Source: Candidatus Peregrinibacteria bacterium GW2011_GWF2_39_17
GTDB taxonomy: Bacteria > Patescibacteriota > Gracilibacteria > UBA1369 > UBA12473
Length of the DNA stretch: 64,000 nucleotides
Direction: 5' to 3'
NCBI GenBank assembly: GCA_000993615.1
Contig: LBWM01000006.1
Span: 1 to 64,000, forward strand
The notes beneath the pieces are model-generated. The model had not been told where the DNA came from, did not search any database, and saw nothing but the letters and a program-made list of their open reading frames with translations. Position numbers and translations under genes: made by a program. Positions 53,381-62,691 of the stretch are shown here, piece by piece (position 1 is the stretch's first letter; every line of letters begins with the position of its first letter).

Positions 53381-54574
53381 ATGAATTTTGCCACGTTTTG
53401 CTCTCAGAAAATCATTTTAGCTTGCTCCGGAGGACCGGATTCCATGTATTTACTACACAAACTCCTCAAAAAAGGTTGTAAACCTGTTTTAGCGCACTTC
53501 AATCATGGCCTACGCGGCGCAGAAAGCGACGAAGATGAAGCGCTTGTACGAAATCAAGCGGCCACACATGGCTTAATTTTTGAAAGTAAACGGAGGAATG
53601 TAAAAAAATGGGCGGAAACTCGCAAAATTTCACTGGAAGAAGGTGGCCGAATCTTGCGCTACAAATTTCTAGAAAAAGTGCGCCAAAAGCACCAGGCCAC
53701 CTCTGTTTTTACAGCACATCACCTTAACGACAACCTGGAAACCGTGCTCATGAATAAAGACCGCGGATGCTTTTGGCGCGGCCTAATTGGCATGCGCGAA
53801 CAAAACGGATTTATTATTCGACCGCTCCTCGATATTCCAAAAGAAAAAATTCTCGCTTATCTTATGTCCCATAAAATCCCCTATCGGCTTGATTCTTCTA
53901 ACCAAAACCTAAAATATAAACGTAATTATTTTCGCCAAATTATTATTCCTAAACTTCTTAAGAAAAATCCCAATCTTTTACAAAATTTTATTAAGCAACG
54001 TCAATCAGTTCTTAAAAAATACAATCTTTTAACCCGAAAATCCAAAAAATGGCTAACTGCTAATTGCCTAAAATGGGCAAAAAATAATTGTGAATTTTCA
54101 GCTTCTGCTTTTCAGATGCTTTCGACTTCAGATCAAAATTTTTTACTCTCTCATCTTTACGAAAAGTTTTACGACAGCACCTATGGACTTACCCAAAAAT
54201 ACCTTGATGAGGCACGCACTTTAATCCTCAATAACCACACCGGAAAACACAAACGTTTTGGGAAAAAGTTTTTTGTTTATACAGACTATGGTCGGGTTCG
54301 TCTGGCTATAAAGCCTTCTTTAGCCCGCGGCTCTTGGGCTAAAGAAGATGCTATCCCCCCCAACTTAAAAATTCGCTTTTGGCTCCCCGGAGATCGATTT
54401 CAACCTTCGGGAATGAAAGGCACTAAAAAACTTCAAGATTATTTTACGGATGCAAAAATCCCAAAATCAAGGCGTCATAAAATTCCAATTTTAGTCACTA
54501 ACAATAATGAAATTGTGGCTGTGGGGAATCGTTTTGACGAACGATTTAAAAACCTAAAAAATAAACTACCCTAA
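53381..54574 (+). CDS. tilS: tRNA(Ile)-lysidine synthetase
   Basis: 397 residues. Converts C34 of the minor tRNA-Ile to lysidine. Seen: PP-loop ILACSGGPDSMYLL (SGGxDS), HFNHGLRGAESDEDE, and AHHLNDNLET, where the usual HHxDD has Asn for the first Asp. RQIIIPKLLKKNPNL and the C-terminal GDRFQPSGMKGTKKLQDYFTDAKIPKSRRHKIPIL match the TilS substrate-binding part. Leaderless-type promoter. Confidence 0.95.
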   Translation: MNFATFCSQKIILACSGGPDSMYLLHKLLKKGCKPVLAHFNHGLRGAESDEDEALVRNQAATHGLIFESKRRNVKKWAETRKISLEEGGRILRYKFLEKVRQKHQATSVFTAHHLNDNLETVLMNKDRGCFWRGLIGMREQNGFIIRPLLDIPKEKILAYLMSHKIPYRLDSSNQNLKYKRNYFRQIIIPKLLKKNPNLLQNFIKQRQSVLKKYNLLTRKSKKWLTANCLKWAKNNCEFSASAFQMLSTSDQNFLLSHLYEKFYDSTYGLTQKYLDEARTLILNNHTGKHKRFGKKFFVYTDYGRVRLAIKPSLARGSWAKEDAIPPNLKIRFWLPGDRFQPSGMKGTKKLQDYFTDAKIPKSRRHKIPILVTNNNEIVAVGNRFDERFKNLKNKLP

Positions 54575-54615
54575 TTGTTAAAGTTTGGCGTGATTTTTTT
54601 TAATTTTCTTGCATC

Positions 54616-54645
54616 TTTACAATTTCCCATCTTATCAAGTACAAT
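54616..54645 (+). promoter_or_regulatory. Promoter of ftsH
   Basis: TTTACA (54616-54621), 18-bp spacer, TACAAT (54640-54645); 9 bp to the ATG, so the leader would be only a few bases. Confidence 0.5.
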
Positions 54646-54654
54646 CATTTTACT

Positions 54655-56523
54655 ATGTCTGAAGATTTTCCAAAACCTCAAATTCCAAAGATTCCCCAGA
54701 AGCACCAAAATAGCTTTTTATATGTCCTAATTGTGGCTCTTGTTATCACGAGCCTCTATTTTTTCTTCTCCAGCCCAAAGAGTGTTATTGAAAAAGTGCC
54801 GCTTAATACTTTTATTGAAAATGTTAACCAAGGACAGGTAACTAAAATCGAGGTTAATGGCAATCGAATTAATTTTTCCACAAAAAAGGACGGGGTAATT
54901 GATTACTACACCGTTAAAGAACCGAGCGCGACCTTAAACGATTTATTAAAAGATGCGCCACTTCAAATTGTTAGTTCTATTGACACAGAAATTGTGGACA
55001 CACAGGCTACTAGTTTTTGGCGCGATCTGCTAATTAGCTTAATTCCTTTTGCGCTGATTATTGTATTTTTTATGTTTATGATGAGGCAAGCGCAAAACTC
55101 CAACAATCAAGCTATTTCTTTTGGGAAAAGCCGGGCGCGACTGAGCGATGATTCGGCAAACAAACGCACCACTTTTGCAAACGTAGCCGGAGCCAAGGAG
55201 GCCAAAGAAGAATTAGCCGAGATTGTGGACTTTCTTAAACATCCCAAAAAATACCTTTCCATTGGCGCTAAGATCCCCAAAGGGGTAATTTTAATCGGGC
55301 CGCCTGGCTGCGGGAAAACACTGTTGGCTCGAGCAGTTGCCGGTGAAGCCGATGTACCCTTCTTTAATATTTCCGGTTCGGAATTTGTGGAAATGTTTGT
55401 GGGTGTGGGTGCCAGTCGAGTTCGAGACCTTTTCAAAAGAGCTAAACGCAATGCTCCTTGCATTATTTTTATCGATGAAATTGATGCGGTAGGACGACAT
55501 CGTGGAGCTGGATTAGGAGGAGGCCATGACGAGCGCGAACAGACTTTAAACCAGATTCTAACCGAAATGGATGGCTTTGAACAAGGAACTAACGTGATTG
55601 TCATTGCAGCCACCAATCGCCCTGATGTCCTGGACCCGGCTTTACTTAGACCAGGAAGATTTGATCGACGCATTGTAGTTGACCAACCAGACATTAAGGA
55701 TCGAGAAGAAATTTTAAAAGTACACAGCCGCAATAAGCCTTTAGATAAAACCGTGGATTTACTCAAAATAGCACAACAGACCCCTGGTTTTTCAGGCGCT
55801 GACTTGGAAAATTTAATGAATGAAGCCGCTATTTTAACTGCGAGACAAAATAAAAGAAAAATAAGCATGCAAGCCATTGAAAATTCCATTGAAAAAGTCG
55901 TAATGGGACCTGAGCGAAAATCACGCGTTATGTCCAAAGAAGAAAAACGCATTACAGCTTACCATGAAGCTGGTCACGCCATTGTTGGGTATTACTCTCC
56001 CAAATGCGACCCTATCCATAAAATATCAATTATTTCCCGAGGCATGTCCTTGGGTGCAACCTGGTTTTTACCAGAAGAAGATAAACACTTAAACAGTCGC
56101 AGTAAATACATGTCGGAACTCTCTGCGCTGATGGGTGGATACACTTCCGAGGAATTAATTTTTGGTGAAATGACGACTGGAGCTTCCAATGATCTAGAAA
56201 GAGCCAGCTTAATAGCTCGCCGAATGGTTAAAGAATTTGGAATGAGTAAACTCGGCCCCATTATTTATGGAGAATCAGAGCAAGAAGTCTTTTTAGGGAA
56301 AGATTTTAATCGAATGCGAAACTATTCGGAAAAAATTGCCGCCCAAATTGATGATGAAGTGGAAAAAATTCTAAAGACAGCTTATGAAAGCGCTCAATTA
56401 ATCTTAAAAAAACACCAACCGGTGCTGCATAAAATCGCTGAAAATTTATTACAAAAGGAAACCCTTACTCACGAAGAATTTATGGCCTTTTTCGAAAAAT
56501 CACCCCCTAAAAAAATAGCGTAA
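54655..56523 (+). CDS. ftsH: ATP-dependent zinc metalloprotease FtsH
   Basis: 622 residues. Two membrane helices (~20-38 and ~124-143), AAA+ domain with Walker A GPPGCGKT, Walker [13 protein letters not shown], second region of homology [21 protein letters not shown], and the protease HEAGH motif (H437-EAG-H441). Degrades misfolded and regulatory membrane proteins. Followed by hsp20 at 26 bp, which suggests a joint protein-quality-control unit. Confidence 0.97.
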   Translation: MSEDFPKPQIPKIPQKHQNSFLYVLIVALVITSLYFFFSSPKSVIEKVPLNTFIENVNQGQVTKIEVNGNRINFSTKKDGVIDYYTVKEPSATLNDLLKDAPLQIVSSIDTEIVDTQATSFWRDLLISLIPFALIIVFFMFMMRQAQNSNNQAISFGKSRARLSDDSANKRTTFANVAGAKEAKEELAEIVDFLKHPKKYLSIGAKIPKGVILIGPPGCGKTLLARAVAGEADVPFFNISGSEFVEMFVGVGASRVRDLFKRAKRNAPCIIFIDEIDAVGRHRGAGLGGGHDEREQTLNQILTEMDGFEQGTNVIVIAATNRPDVLDPALLRPGRFDRRIVVDQPDIKDREEILKVHSRNKPLDKTVDLLKIAQQTPGFSGADLENLMNEAAILTARQNKRKISMQAIENSIEKVVMGPERKSRVMSKEEKRITAYHEAGHAIVGYYSPKCDPIHKISIISRGMSLGATWFLPEEDKHLNSRSKYMSELSALMGGYTSEELIFGEMTTGASNDLERASLIARRMVKEFGMSKLGPIIYGESEQEVFLGKDFNRMRNYSEKIAAQIDDEVEKILKTAYESAQLILKKHQPVLHKIAENLLQKETLTHEEFMAFFEKSPPKKIA

Positions 56524-56549
56524 ATATTTAAAATTTTTTAGCTTTTTTT

Positions 56550-57011
56550 ATGCATCCAATTGGTATTGGCCAACTCAAAGGGAAAAGGGAAGATGTGGCG
56601 CCTAATTTATTGTCGCGACATACTTTTGTTTCACCAGAGCCAGAAGTAAATATCAATACTACAAAAAAGGAAATCGAAGGACAACTATCCGTTGATGTTT
56701 ATCAGACCGAAAAAGATATTGTTATTATTGCGCCAATTGCCGGAACCTCGGCTGACCAAATCAGCATTAGTATTACGGAGGATGTTATTACAATCAAAGG
56801 TAAAAGAGAAATGCCGCTATTTGATCACATCAATAAAATTGATTTTTATATTCAGGAATGTTTTTGGGGTAATTTTTCCAGGTCAATTGTTCTTCCGGTA
56901 GCGGTAGACACGAACCAGGTGGAAGCACGTTTTAAAAAAAATGTTTTAATTATTCGAATCCCAAAAACTGAATACATAAAAACTAGAGTAGTTCGAATTC
57001 GCGAAGAATAA
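56550..57011 (+). CDS. Hsp20/alpha-crystallin small heat shock protein
   Basis: 153 residues. The alpha-crystallin domain is at ~48-150 with SVDVYQTEKDIVIIAPIAGT, DVITIKGKRE, the GNFSRSIVLPVAVDTNQVEARFKKNVLIIRIPK pattern (A-x-x-x-n-G-V-L variant). ATP-independent holdase. Follows ftsH directly. Confidence 0.92.
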   Translation: MHPIGIGQLKGKREDVAPNLLSRHTFVSPEPEVNINTTKKEIEGQLSVDVYQTEKDIVIIAPIAGTSADQISISITEDVITIKGKREMPLFDHINKIDFYIQECFWGNFSRSIVLPVAVDTNQVEARFKKNVLIIRIPKTEYIKTRVVRIREE

Positions 57012-57066
57012 AAAAGCTCTGAAGTGGATTGCCTATTCTATATAAAAATTTTATTTCTTAAATTTT

Positions 57067-57963
57067 ATGGATTTAAGCCCAATTAAAAAAGCAATTTTCC
57101 CTGCCGCCGGGTTTGGGACTCGTTTTCTTCCGGCTACCAAAGCACAACCAAAAGAAATGTTGCCAATTGTGGATAAACCAATTATCCAATATTTAGTGGA
57201 AGAGGCGGTAGCATCTGGGATTGAGGAAATTATAATTGTGACGGGTCGAGGGAAAAGAGCTATTGAAGATCATTTTGATTTTTCTTTTGAGCTGGAACAC
57301 AATTTGGTAGAAAAAGGGGAAAATCGGTTATTAAAAGAAGTGCGGGCCATTTCTGGGATGGCCAAATTTATTTATGTGCGTCAACCCCAACCCCTGGGAG
57401 ATGGACATGCGATTCTTTGCGCCAAAGAAGTTGTTGGTAATGAGCCTTTCGTGGTTCTTTTTGGCGATGATTTAGTGGACAGTGAAACACCCGCGATTTC
57501 ACAACTAATTAAAATTTATAAAAAGACCAATTCGTGCGTTATTGGTTTGGAAAAAATTGCCAAAGAAAACAGTAAAAGCTATGGCATGATTAAGCCCAAA
57601 AACCCTTCCGGGAAATCATCGAGAAGTGCGGACCCCAGGCTTTTTGAAATTGAAACTCTAGTCGAAAAGCCAGCGCCAAGTAAAGCACCTTCCAATCTTG
57701 GTATTATTGGTAAATATGTTTGTACCCCGGGAATTTTCGAGGCACTCGAAAATTCCCGATCCAGCCACTTAGACGGTGAAATTCGTTTAATTGACGGATT
57801 CCGAGAGCTTATCAAAAAACAGTCGATCTATGGCTATGAAATTCAAGGAAACCGCTATGATTGTGGGACAAAATTAGGCTTAATTAAAGCTACAATTAAT
57901 TGGGCTTTAAAGAGAGAAGATTTGGCTAAAGAGCTAAGGGAATATCTAAAAAAGGCTTCGTAA
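57067..57963 (+). CDS. galU: UTP-glucose-1-phosphate uridylyltransferase
   Basis: 298 residues. Makes UDP-glucose for surface polysaccharides and glycolipids. Seen: FPAAGFGTRFLPATKAQPKEMLP nucleotide-binding signature, LGDGHAILCAK, VVLFGDDLVD, and YDCGTKLGLIKATI. Full GalU length. Confidence 0.97.
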   Translation: MDLSPIKKAIFPAAGFGTRFLPATKAQPKEMLPIVDKPIIQYLVEEAVASGIEEIIIVTGRGKRAIEDHFDFSFELEHNLVEKGENRLLKEVRAISGMAKFIYVRQPQPLGDGHAILCAKEVVGNEPFVVLFGDDLVDSETPAISQLIKIYKKTNSCVIGLEKIAKENSKSYGMIKPKNPSGKSSRSADPRLFEIETLVEKPAPSKAPSNLGIIGKYVCTPGIFEALENSRSSHLDGEIRLIDGFRELIKKQSIYGYEIQGNRYDCGTKLGLIKATINWALKREDLAKELREYLKKAS

Positions 57964-58099
57964 ATCTATTGCAAAAAACGTGCTTTCCATATTCACAGCT
58001 GTCCAAAAAAAAGAGACTATCAAAACACGGCCGCGGCACTCCTCAACGCTAAAAAGTTTTCTCATCTGTGTGAATGAATTGATATACACACCTTTGCGC

Positions 58100-60394
58100 T
58101 TATAATTTCCCTTCCCTTTGCCGACGATTGGCTTCTTTTAGCGTCTCGGCTAAAACAGGAACAGCGGTACTTGAAGCAGTAGGCATTCTACCTAAACTGA
58201 AATCATCAGATGCAATAACAACTACTCCCGAAAGGCCTTGCCCGGTTGCGGCTATAGCTGCTACTGATCTATTCTGCCCTTCCTTTGCAGAACTTTCCCC
58301 TTCTCCAACTGTTCCGGTTTTTCCAATCGCAGCGATCCCTTTTAAATCATCCATTGTTCCACCTTCTAAAGGAGCTTTCATCCACTCCTTTGTTAAACCA
58401 GAAGCATAAAGCCACTGCGCACACTTTGATCTATTTCCAGGACGACTTTCAGCCCTTGGAGAAAAAAATCTTTTACCTTTCAAAACATAAGAAGCCACAA
58501 CATGCGGTTCTGGAATAGGTTCTCCAGTCATTGCCTCTCCAATAACACGAACTAAGCCAGTCGAAGTCATGAGATACCATCCCCAAGCGGCGGCTTTAAC
58601 CGGATCTTTCCACCTCTCTGTATCTCCTTCCGCATAACACTTTCCTAATTTCCTCACTATTTCACCTTTGGCCCCTAATCTTTTAGCTTCACTCGCAAAT
58701 CTTTCAGTTTTTGACAACTTTAAATATTGCCAGAAAGGTGCTGCTTCAGAAGCAGAATGCCCAGCCACACCAACTGCCGCGGTAACAAAAATTTTTTCAA
58801 CCGAGCCGGGCGGATTTGGCAAATGAGGACGGTCAATTGCATCAGCTCCATAAGCACCTCCTGTATACCAAGCGATTGCCTCACCTCCTTGATTAACAAC
58901 TATCACGGTAGCTTTAAGTTTTAGGTTATTCAGTTTTCGCAATCCTGCTTGAGCGGCCATAAGAGCTTTCCCTTGAGTGTTAGGATCTACAGTCACAGTC
59001 ATAGAACTAATTTTAGCGGCATATTGTGGTCCCATTTGGGCAGACATTTCGCGACTCGCTTCATACAAAACAGCATCATAGCCTTCTTTAGGCTTAACGC
59101 TAAAACCTGTCGGCGAATTGCATACTTGTTGATAAGTTTTTGGCCTGGCTAGATCGATACGCTTGCAAATGTCATCAAGCTTACCCTTAAGTAGACCTCT
59201 TTCGGATAATTGCCTAGCAGCTTCTTTGGCTCTATGACTAATTAATTTCCATCGATAGGTATACTTTTCATCAGTAGTTGGTGGTCTTCCTAATTTTTCT
59301 TCCAGTTTTTTAAAATTACCGGTTGTTGACCATGTCCATAGACTCATAGCCGCTAACAATAACTGGTGCTCGACCCCAAATTCCGGATGATAAATGCCAA
59401 GCCCATCATCGTCGGGATAGTTTCCTGATTCTTTTTCAAAACCCCAGTATTTAAGGGTAAATTTTTGCAAGCCAGCTATCCCGTATCCCAATGGCACATG
59501 AGAAGCATGCAGGGCGGCCATCTCCTCCGGATCTTCCGTAGTTAAGGTTAAGCCCAAACCACAAAGCATCCCTTTCATTTTACGGACAAGACGATTTTGC
59601 TGATGATGCCCTTTAACACCATCAAGAATTACATCACAAGTTTGTTCAGCTAGCCCTGACCCACCACCACCTTTAGAGCTACCTATTAATTTAAAAAGCA
59701 GAGCAACTAACATGCGAGGATTAACCCCGATAACATCACTTAAACCTCCGCCTTGATCTTCCAATGTCCGAAAAGCTTCGTAATAAACGCGTAAACGACC
59801 TCCTTTTCTAAATAAACTTACAGGAAGTTCAATATCGTTATGACTATTTACCGAATCGGCACCAGTGACAAAATTAGTGCCATATAAATAGCCAACCGGC
59901 TCCCTTTCTCCCGGATATTTTGCATTTTCTAAATCCGGATCACGAGTATAAATCGGGGGCGCGCATTCAAAGACATGAGCTTCTTTGGCCCCCTTAGCCA
60001 AATAAACAGCTGGAATAGCTGCAACCCCACCAGCAAGGGCTCCACCTAATGCTGCACCCAAGCACCAACGACGCAAGCGTGAACTAAACTTCAATAAGGA
60101 TAATACAAATGTGCGGGGATCAGATTGAGGAGAAGGAATTGGAATGAATTCAGGGGAGGTGTTTTGGGTAACAACAGCCGGTTTTAGTTCTCGCGAAGAT
60201 GGCCGAACTGGATGCCCTACTCTAACCCCTAATCTTGCACAATTACCTAGTAAGTTATTTAATCTGTATCCAATTTCATCCTCGCCCCATCCACTACGAG
60301 CTTCAGGGAATGGCTTTGGGAAAAAAATTTCCTCACACCTTGTTCGTAAATTATCTAATGGGTCTTGAGTGCTAACCTCAGTAGGTTTCCGCAT
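58100..60394 (-). CDS. Divergent bifunctional class A penicillin-binding protein
   Basis: 764 residues. One membrane segment at ~113-135 follows a long cytoplasmic N-terminus. A diverged GT51 region: E212-D (TLEDQ), GGGSGLAEQTCDVI in place of GGSTITQQL, RLVRKMKGM and LGYGIAGLQKFTLKYWG. The transpeptidase domain has PPGS531-VEK534 (SxxK), GHSASEAA where SxN would be, and GK692-T-G-T. Together these show a peptidoglycan synthase with polymerase and cross-linking domains. The GT51 motifs are weak and the SxN Asn is a Ser, so polymerase activity is uncertain. A promoter lies just upstream. Confidence 0.8.
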   Translation of the reverse strand: MRKPTEVSTQDPLDNLRTRCEEIFFPKPFPEARSGWGEDEIGYRLNNLLGNCARLGVRVGHPVRPSSRELKPAVVTQNTSPEFIPIPSPQSDPRTFVLSLLKFSSRLRRWCLGAALGGALAGGVAAIPAVYLAKGAKEAHVFECAPPIYTRDPDLENAKYPGEREPVGYLYGTNFVTGADSVNSHNDIELPVSLFRKGGRLRVYYEAFRTLEDQGGGLSDVIGVNPRMLVALLFKLIGSSKGGGGSGLAEQTCDVILDGVKGHHQQNRLVRKMKGMLCGLGLTLTTEDPEEMAALHASHVPLGYGIAGLQKFTLKYWGFEKESGNYPDDDGLGIYHPEFGVEHQLLLAAMSLWTWSTTGNFKKLEEKLGRPPTTDEKYTYRWKLISHRAKEAARQLSERGLLKGKLDDICKRIDLARPKTYQQVCNSPTGFSVKPKEGYDAVLYEASREMSAQMGPQYAAKISSMTVTVDPNTQGKALMAAQAGLRKLNNLKLKATVIVVNQGGEAIAWYTGGAYGADAIDRPHLPNPPGSVEKIFVTAAVGVAGHSASEAAPFWQYLKLSKTERFASEAKRLGAKGEIVRKLGKCYAEGDTERWKDPVKAAAWGWYLMTSTGLVRVIGEAMTGEPIPEPHVVASYVLKGKRFFSPRAESRPGNRSKCAQWLYASGLTKEWMKAPLEGGTMDDLKGIAAIGKTGTVGEGESSAKEGQNRSVAAIAATGQGLSGVVVIASDDFSLGRMPTASSTAVPVLAETLKEANRRQREGKL

Positions 60395-60419
60395 AACGGG
60401 TAAGTTAAATTGGGCGTTT

Positions 60420-60447
60420 ATTTTACTTAATAAGTTTATTTTGTCAA
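60420..60447 (-). promoter_or_regulatory. Promoter of the class A PBP gene
   Basis: On the minus strand TTGACA (60447-60442), 16-bp spacer, TAAAAT (60425-60420); 25 bp before the ATG. Confidence 0.6.
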
Positions 60448-60455
60448 GATTGACA

Positions 60456-60483
60456 TTGACAAATATTATTTTTTTGATAAGAT
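60456..60483 (+). promoter_or_regulatory. Promoter of the 255-residue unknown gene
   Basis: TTGACA (60456-60461), 16-bp spacer, TGA-TAAGAT (-10 at 60478-60483, extended). A second TTGACA lies directly before it (60450-60455). 29 bp before the ATG. Confidence 0.5.
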
Positions 60484-60512
60484 TTTTAATCTGTCCCCCA
60501 TTTACCCCTCAA

Positions 60513-61280
60513 ATGTACTCGTTAAAAGAAATAGGAGAAAGCGGTTTCCTAGATGCATCCCCTGAACAACCTCTGATGCAAAAAGTTGTGCAGGATATGT
60601 ATGCTCTTTTGGAAGATATCGCTACTATTAACCATGACGTAGTTTCCTTAAGTGAGGCATCGTCAAATTCTAGCTGGTCTTGGAATGCACCAGATAAAAG
60701 GCGAATTTCGTTTATTAAGGGAAATCCTCGTGATAAAAAAAGCACCCTTCCCTTATATGAGCTTACCAGACAATCTGCTAATTCCACTGGCTGGGAAAAT
60801 ATAAAAAGAGCGATTTCAACATTTGGACTACCCCAACAAATAGCCCTCTCGGAAATTGCGGAAATTTGTTTACTTATTGCTAATAATTCTGAGTTTGATC
60901 AAAATCTTCAAATAAGGGCTAGAGATATTTTTAATTATATAGTGAATAAGCCATACGCTGAATTACAGGAAACTGCTGTACTACAAAGAGAAAGAACTGA
61001 AGTTCTTAAACGACGAGCTACAACAGCAATATTGGTCGGCGAGGTCCTTTTAAGGAGTCTTGATGACCTAAGGATGGAAGCCTACTATTTAGAAAAAAAA
61101 ATACAAATTTTGGGAATTTCTCTTGGCATAATATTAACGATAATCGCTACCGACTCAAGAAAGGGACACCAATTTATTGACAAGGATTTACCAATAATAG
61201 TTTCGGCCATAAGAGCTAAAGCCGAAGATTTCGGAGCAAAATTAAAAAATCTAGTAGATAAAAATATTCCTGACAAATAA
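60513..61280 (+). CDS. Unknown protein with one membrane segment
   Basis: About 255 residues from MYSLKEIGESGFLD; the frame is open upstream to 60369 but would start inside the divergent promoter region. Largely helical (LMQKVVQDMYALLEDIATINHDVV, RARDIFNYIVNKPYAELQETAVLQRERTEVLKRRATTAILVGEVLL) with one hydrophobic stretch near the end (KIQILGISLGIILTIIATDS). Not recognised. Confidence 0.65.
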   Translation: MYSLKEIGESGFLDASPEQPLMQKVVQDMYALLEDIATINHDVVSLSEASSNSSWSWNAPDKRRISFIKGNPRDKKSTLPLYELTRQSANSTGWENIKRAISTFGLPQQIALSEIAEICLLIANNSEFDQNLQIRARDIFNYIVNKPYAELQETAVLQRERTEVLKRRATTAILVGEVLLRSLDDLRMEAYYLEKKIQILGISLGIILTIIATDSRKGHQFIDKDLPIIVSAIRAKAEDFGAKLKNLVDKNIPDK

Positions 61281-61391
61281 ACCGACAAGGTCATCTCAAG
61301 GGAACTCAAGATTTATTGAATCAACGCTAAAAATAGTAATGCTTGCATTAACCAAAAAAAATATTTTAAGCTTTCGTCTATTTAGGGCTTC

Positions 61392-61420
61392 TTGCTTTTG
61401 AGGTCATTTTTTGTTAGAAT
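61392..61420 (+). promoter_or_regulatory. Promoter of the TPR protein gene
   Basis: TTGCTT (61392-61397), 17-bp spacer, TGT-TAGAAT (-10 at 61415-61420), 36 bp before the ATG. Confidence 0.55.
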
Positions 61421-61456
61421 AAGTAGAAACTTCAATAAATAAAACACACACAAATC

Positions 61457-62062
61457 ATGGATGAAACTTCTTCTCCCTATCAGGTTTTACTTTTGGAAGC
61501 AGAACGCAAAAAATTAGATGGCCAACACGAAGAAGCCATTAAAATTGGCGAAAAAATTCTGCACTATGATCTAAATTGCGTGGATGCCCTGGAAGAAATT
61601 GGCGATAATTATTTAAGTTTACGAGAATTCGGCAAAGCGCGTAAGGCTCTAGAAAGAGCCATTAATTTAAATCCAAATAGTGCCAATGCCAACTATTTAC
61701 TGGGGTTTACCCATTCAGCCCTTGGTAATTGGAAGACTTCAGTTGATTTTTTGGAACGCGCCGATGAAATTCAACCTAATCATCCGGAAATTTTACGTTG
61801 CTTGGGTTGGTCTTTTTTTCATTACGGCCAACGCAAACGCGGTGTTATTATTTTGGAACGCGCCTTAATTATAGCAACAGATGATTGTTTAATCATGTGC
61901 GATTTGGCAGTTTGCTATCTTAATGAGCGAAATTTTAATCGAACCATTAATTTACTAAAAAATGCTCTAGCCATAGATCCCGAAAATCAAAAAGCCAAGG
62001 AGTGCCTAGAAACAGCGATGTTTTTCCAGAGGGAATACAGTCAATTAAAGAATAGCAAATAA
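61457..62062 (+). CDS. TPR repeat protein
   Basis: 201 residues, soluble. About five tetratricopeptide repeats: EAIKIGEKILHYDLNCVDALEEIGDNYLSL, KARKALERAINLNPNSANANYLLGFTHSAL, TSVDFLERADEIQPNHPEILRCLGWSFFHY, RGVIILERALIIATDDCLIMCDLAVCYLN, RTINLLKNALAIDPENQKAKECLETAMFF. A protein-protein interaction scaffold; partner unknown. Followed by a terminator and rnpB. Confidence 0.9.
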   Translation: MDETSSPYQVLLLEAERKKLDGQHEEAIKIGEKILHYDLNCVDALEEIGDNYLSLREFGKARKALERAINLNPNSANANYLLGFTHSALGNWKTSVDFLERADEIQPNHPEILRCLGWSFFHYGQRKRGVIILERALIIATDDCLIMCDLAVCYLNERNFNRTINLLKNALAIDPENQKAKECLETAMFFQREYSQLKNSK

Positions 62063-62096
62063 GATAGAGGAGACTGGTAAGAATTTAAGCTTAGCT

Positions 62097-62120
62097 AAAA
62101 AGAAACTTAGGGTTCTTTTT
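62097..62120 (+). terminator. Intrinsic terminator after the TPR gene
   Basis: AAAAAGAA, loop ACTTAGGG, TTCTTTTT. An 8-bp A/T-rich stem with a terminal T-run, 34 bp after the stop codon. Confidence 0.5.
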
Positions 62121-62128
62121 GGCCGAGA

Positions 62129-62156
62129 TTGAAGTATTTAAAAAATGGATTATAGT
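62129..62156 (+). promoter_or_regulatory. Promoter of rnpB
   Basis: TTGAAG (62129-62134), 16-bp spacer, TATAGT (62151-62156). The expected start, about 7 bp on, coincides with the first base of helix P1. Confidence 0.6.
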
Positions 62157-62163
62157 AATTCAT

Positions 62164-62527
62164 GAGAAAATCGGAGTGATCGCCCCGCCTTCGCTAAGGC
62201 TACAGCAGGGAGGAAAGTCCGAGCAGCAAGTACACAGGAAAGTCGCTAACAGCGACCAGCCCGCCTCAGGCGGGTTAGGGAAAGTGCCACAGAGACGAGC
62301 AATGTGAAACGCCTGAAAGTGGCAGCAATGTCACTTCAGGGCACCTGGGGTGACCCAGGAATGCTGGCAAACCCTTTTCGTTGCAAGGTGGGATTGGCCG
62401 CTGGAATTAATGGAGTGTACACCATCTAGCGAGCCCACCGCATGAGGTTCTTGGCAACAAGAATCCTAGAGAGATGATCACGCCCCGCCTCGGCGGGGAA
62501 CAGAACTCGGCTTATGAAGATTTTCTC
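62164..62527 (+). ncRNA. rnpB: RNase P RNA
   Basis: Catalytic RNA of RNase P, which matures tRNA 5' ends. Seen: helix P1 from GAGAAAATC (62164-62172) pairing perfectly with GATTTTCTC (62519-62527); GTGATC near the 5' end pairing with GATCAC near the 3' end (P2-like); the universal CR-I/P4 strand GAGGAAAGTCC (62210-62220) and its distant partner ACAGAACTCGGCTTAT near the 3' end. Stems such as CCCGCC-TCA-GGCGGG and CCCCGCC-TC-GGCGGGG fit peripheral helices. About 364 nt, normal for a bacterial type A-like RNA. Confidence 0.95.
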
Positions 62528-62530
62528 TAA

Positions 62531-62572
62531 AATGAGGATTTAGGCGAAATTAATTTCGCCTAAATCCTCATT
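62531..62572. terminator. Perfect 42-nt palindrome after rnpB
   Basis: The stretch equals its own reverse complement over all 42 bases (half-site AATGAGGATTTAGGCGAAATT). As RNA it folds into a very stable hairpin directly after P1, so it probably stops or protects the 3' end of rnpB. No T-run follows, so it is not a textbook intrinsic terminator. Confidence 0.7.
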
Positions 62573-62691
62573 CAAATTAGCCACGTAATAACCTCAAAAT
62601 TTTCCTGATCTGGGGCTTATTGATTTCTAGACACTAATCTTCTAAAGTAGAATCCCTTTTGGCCAATTCTAAATTTCTAATTTCCTACCAA

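Noticed and set aside
55107-55952. 281-codon open frame on the minus strand inside ftsH
   Set aside because: It lies wholly antisense to the conserved AAA+ core of ftsH and has a low-complexity Ser/Pro/Ala-rich translation typical of antisense shadows.
57964-58099. Possible small RNA or gene between galU and the PBP gene
   Set aside because: No promoter, stable hairpin or open frame of note in the 136-bp convergent gap.
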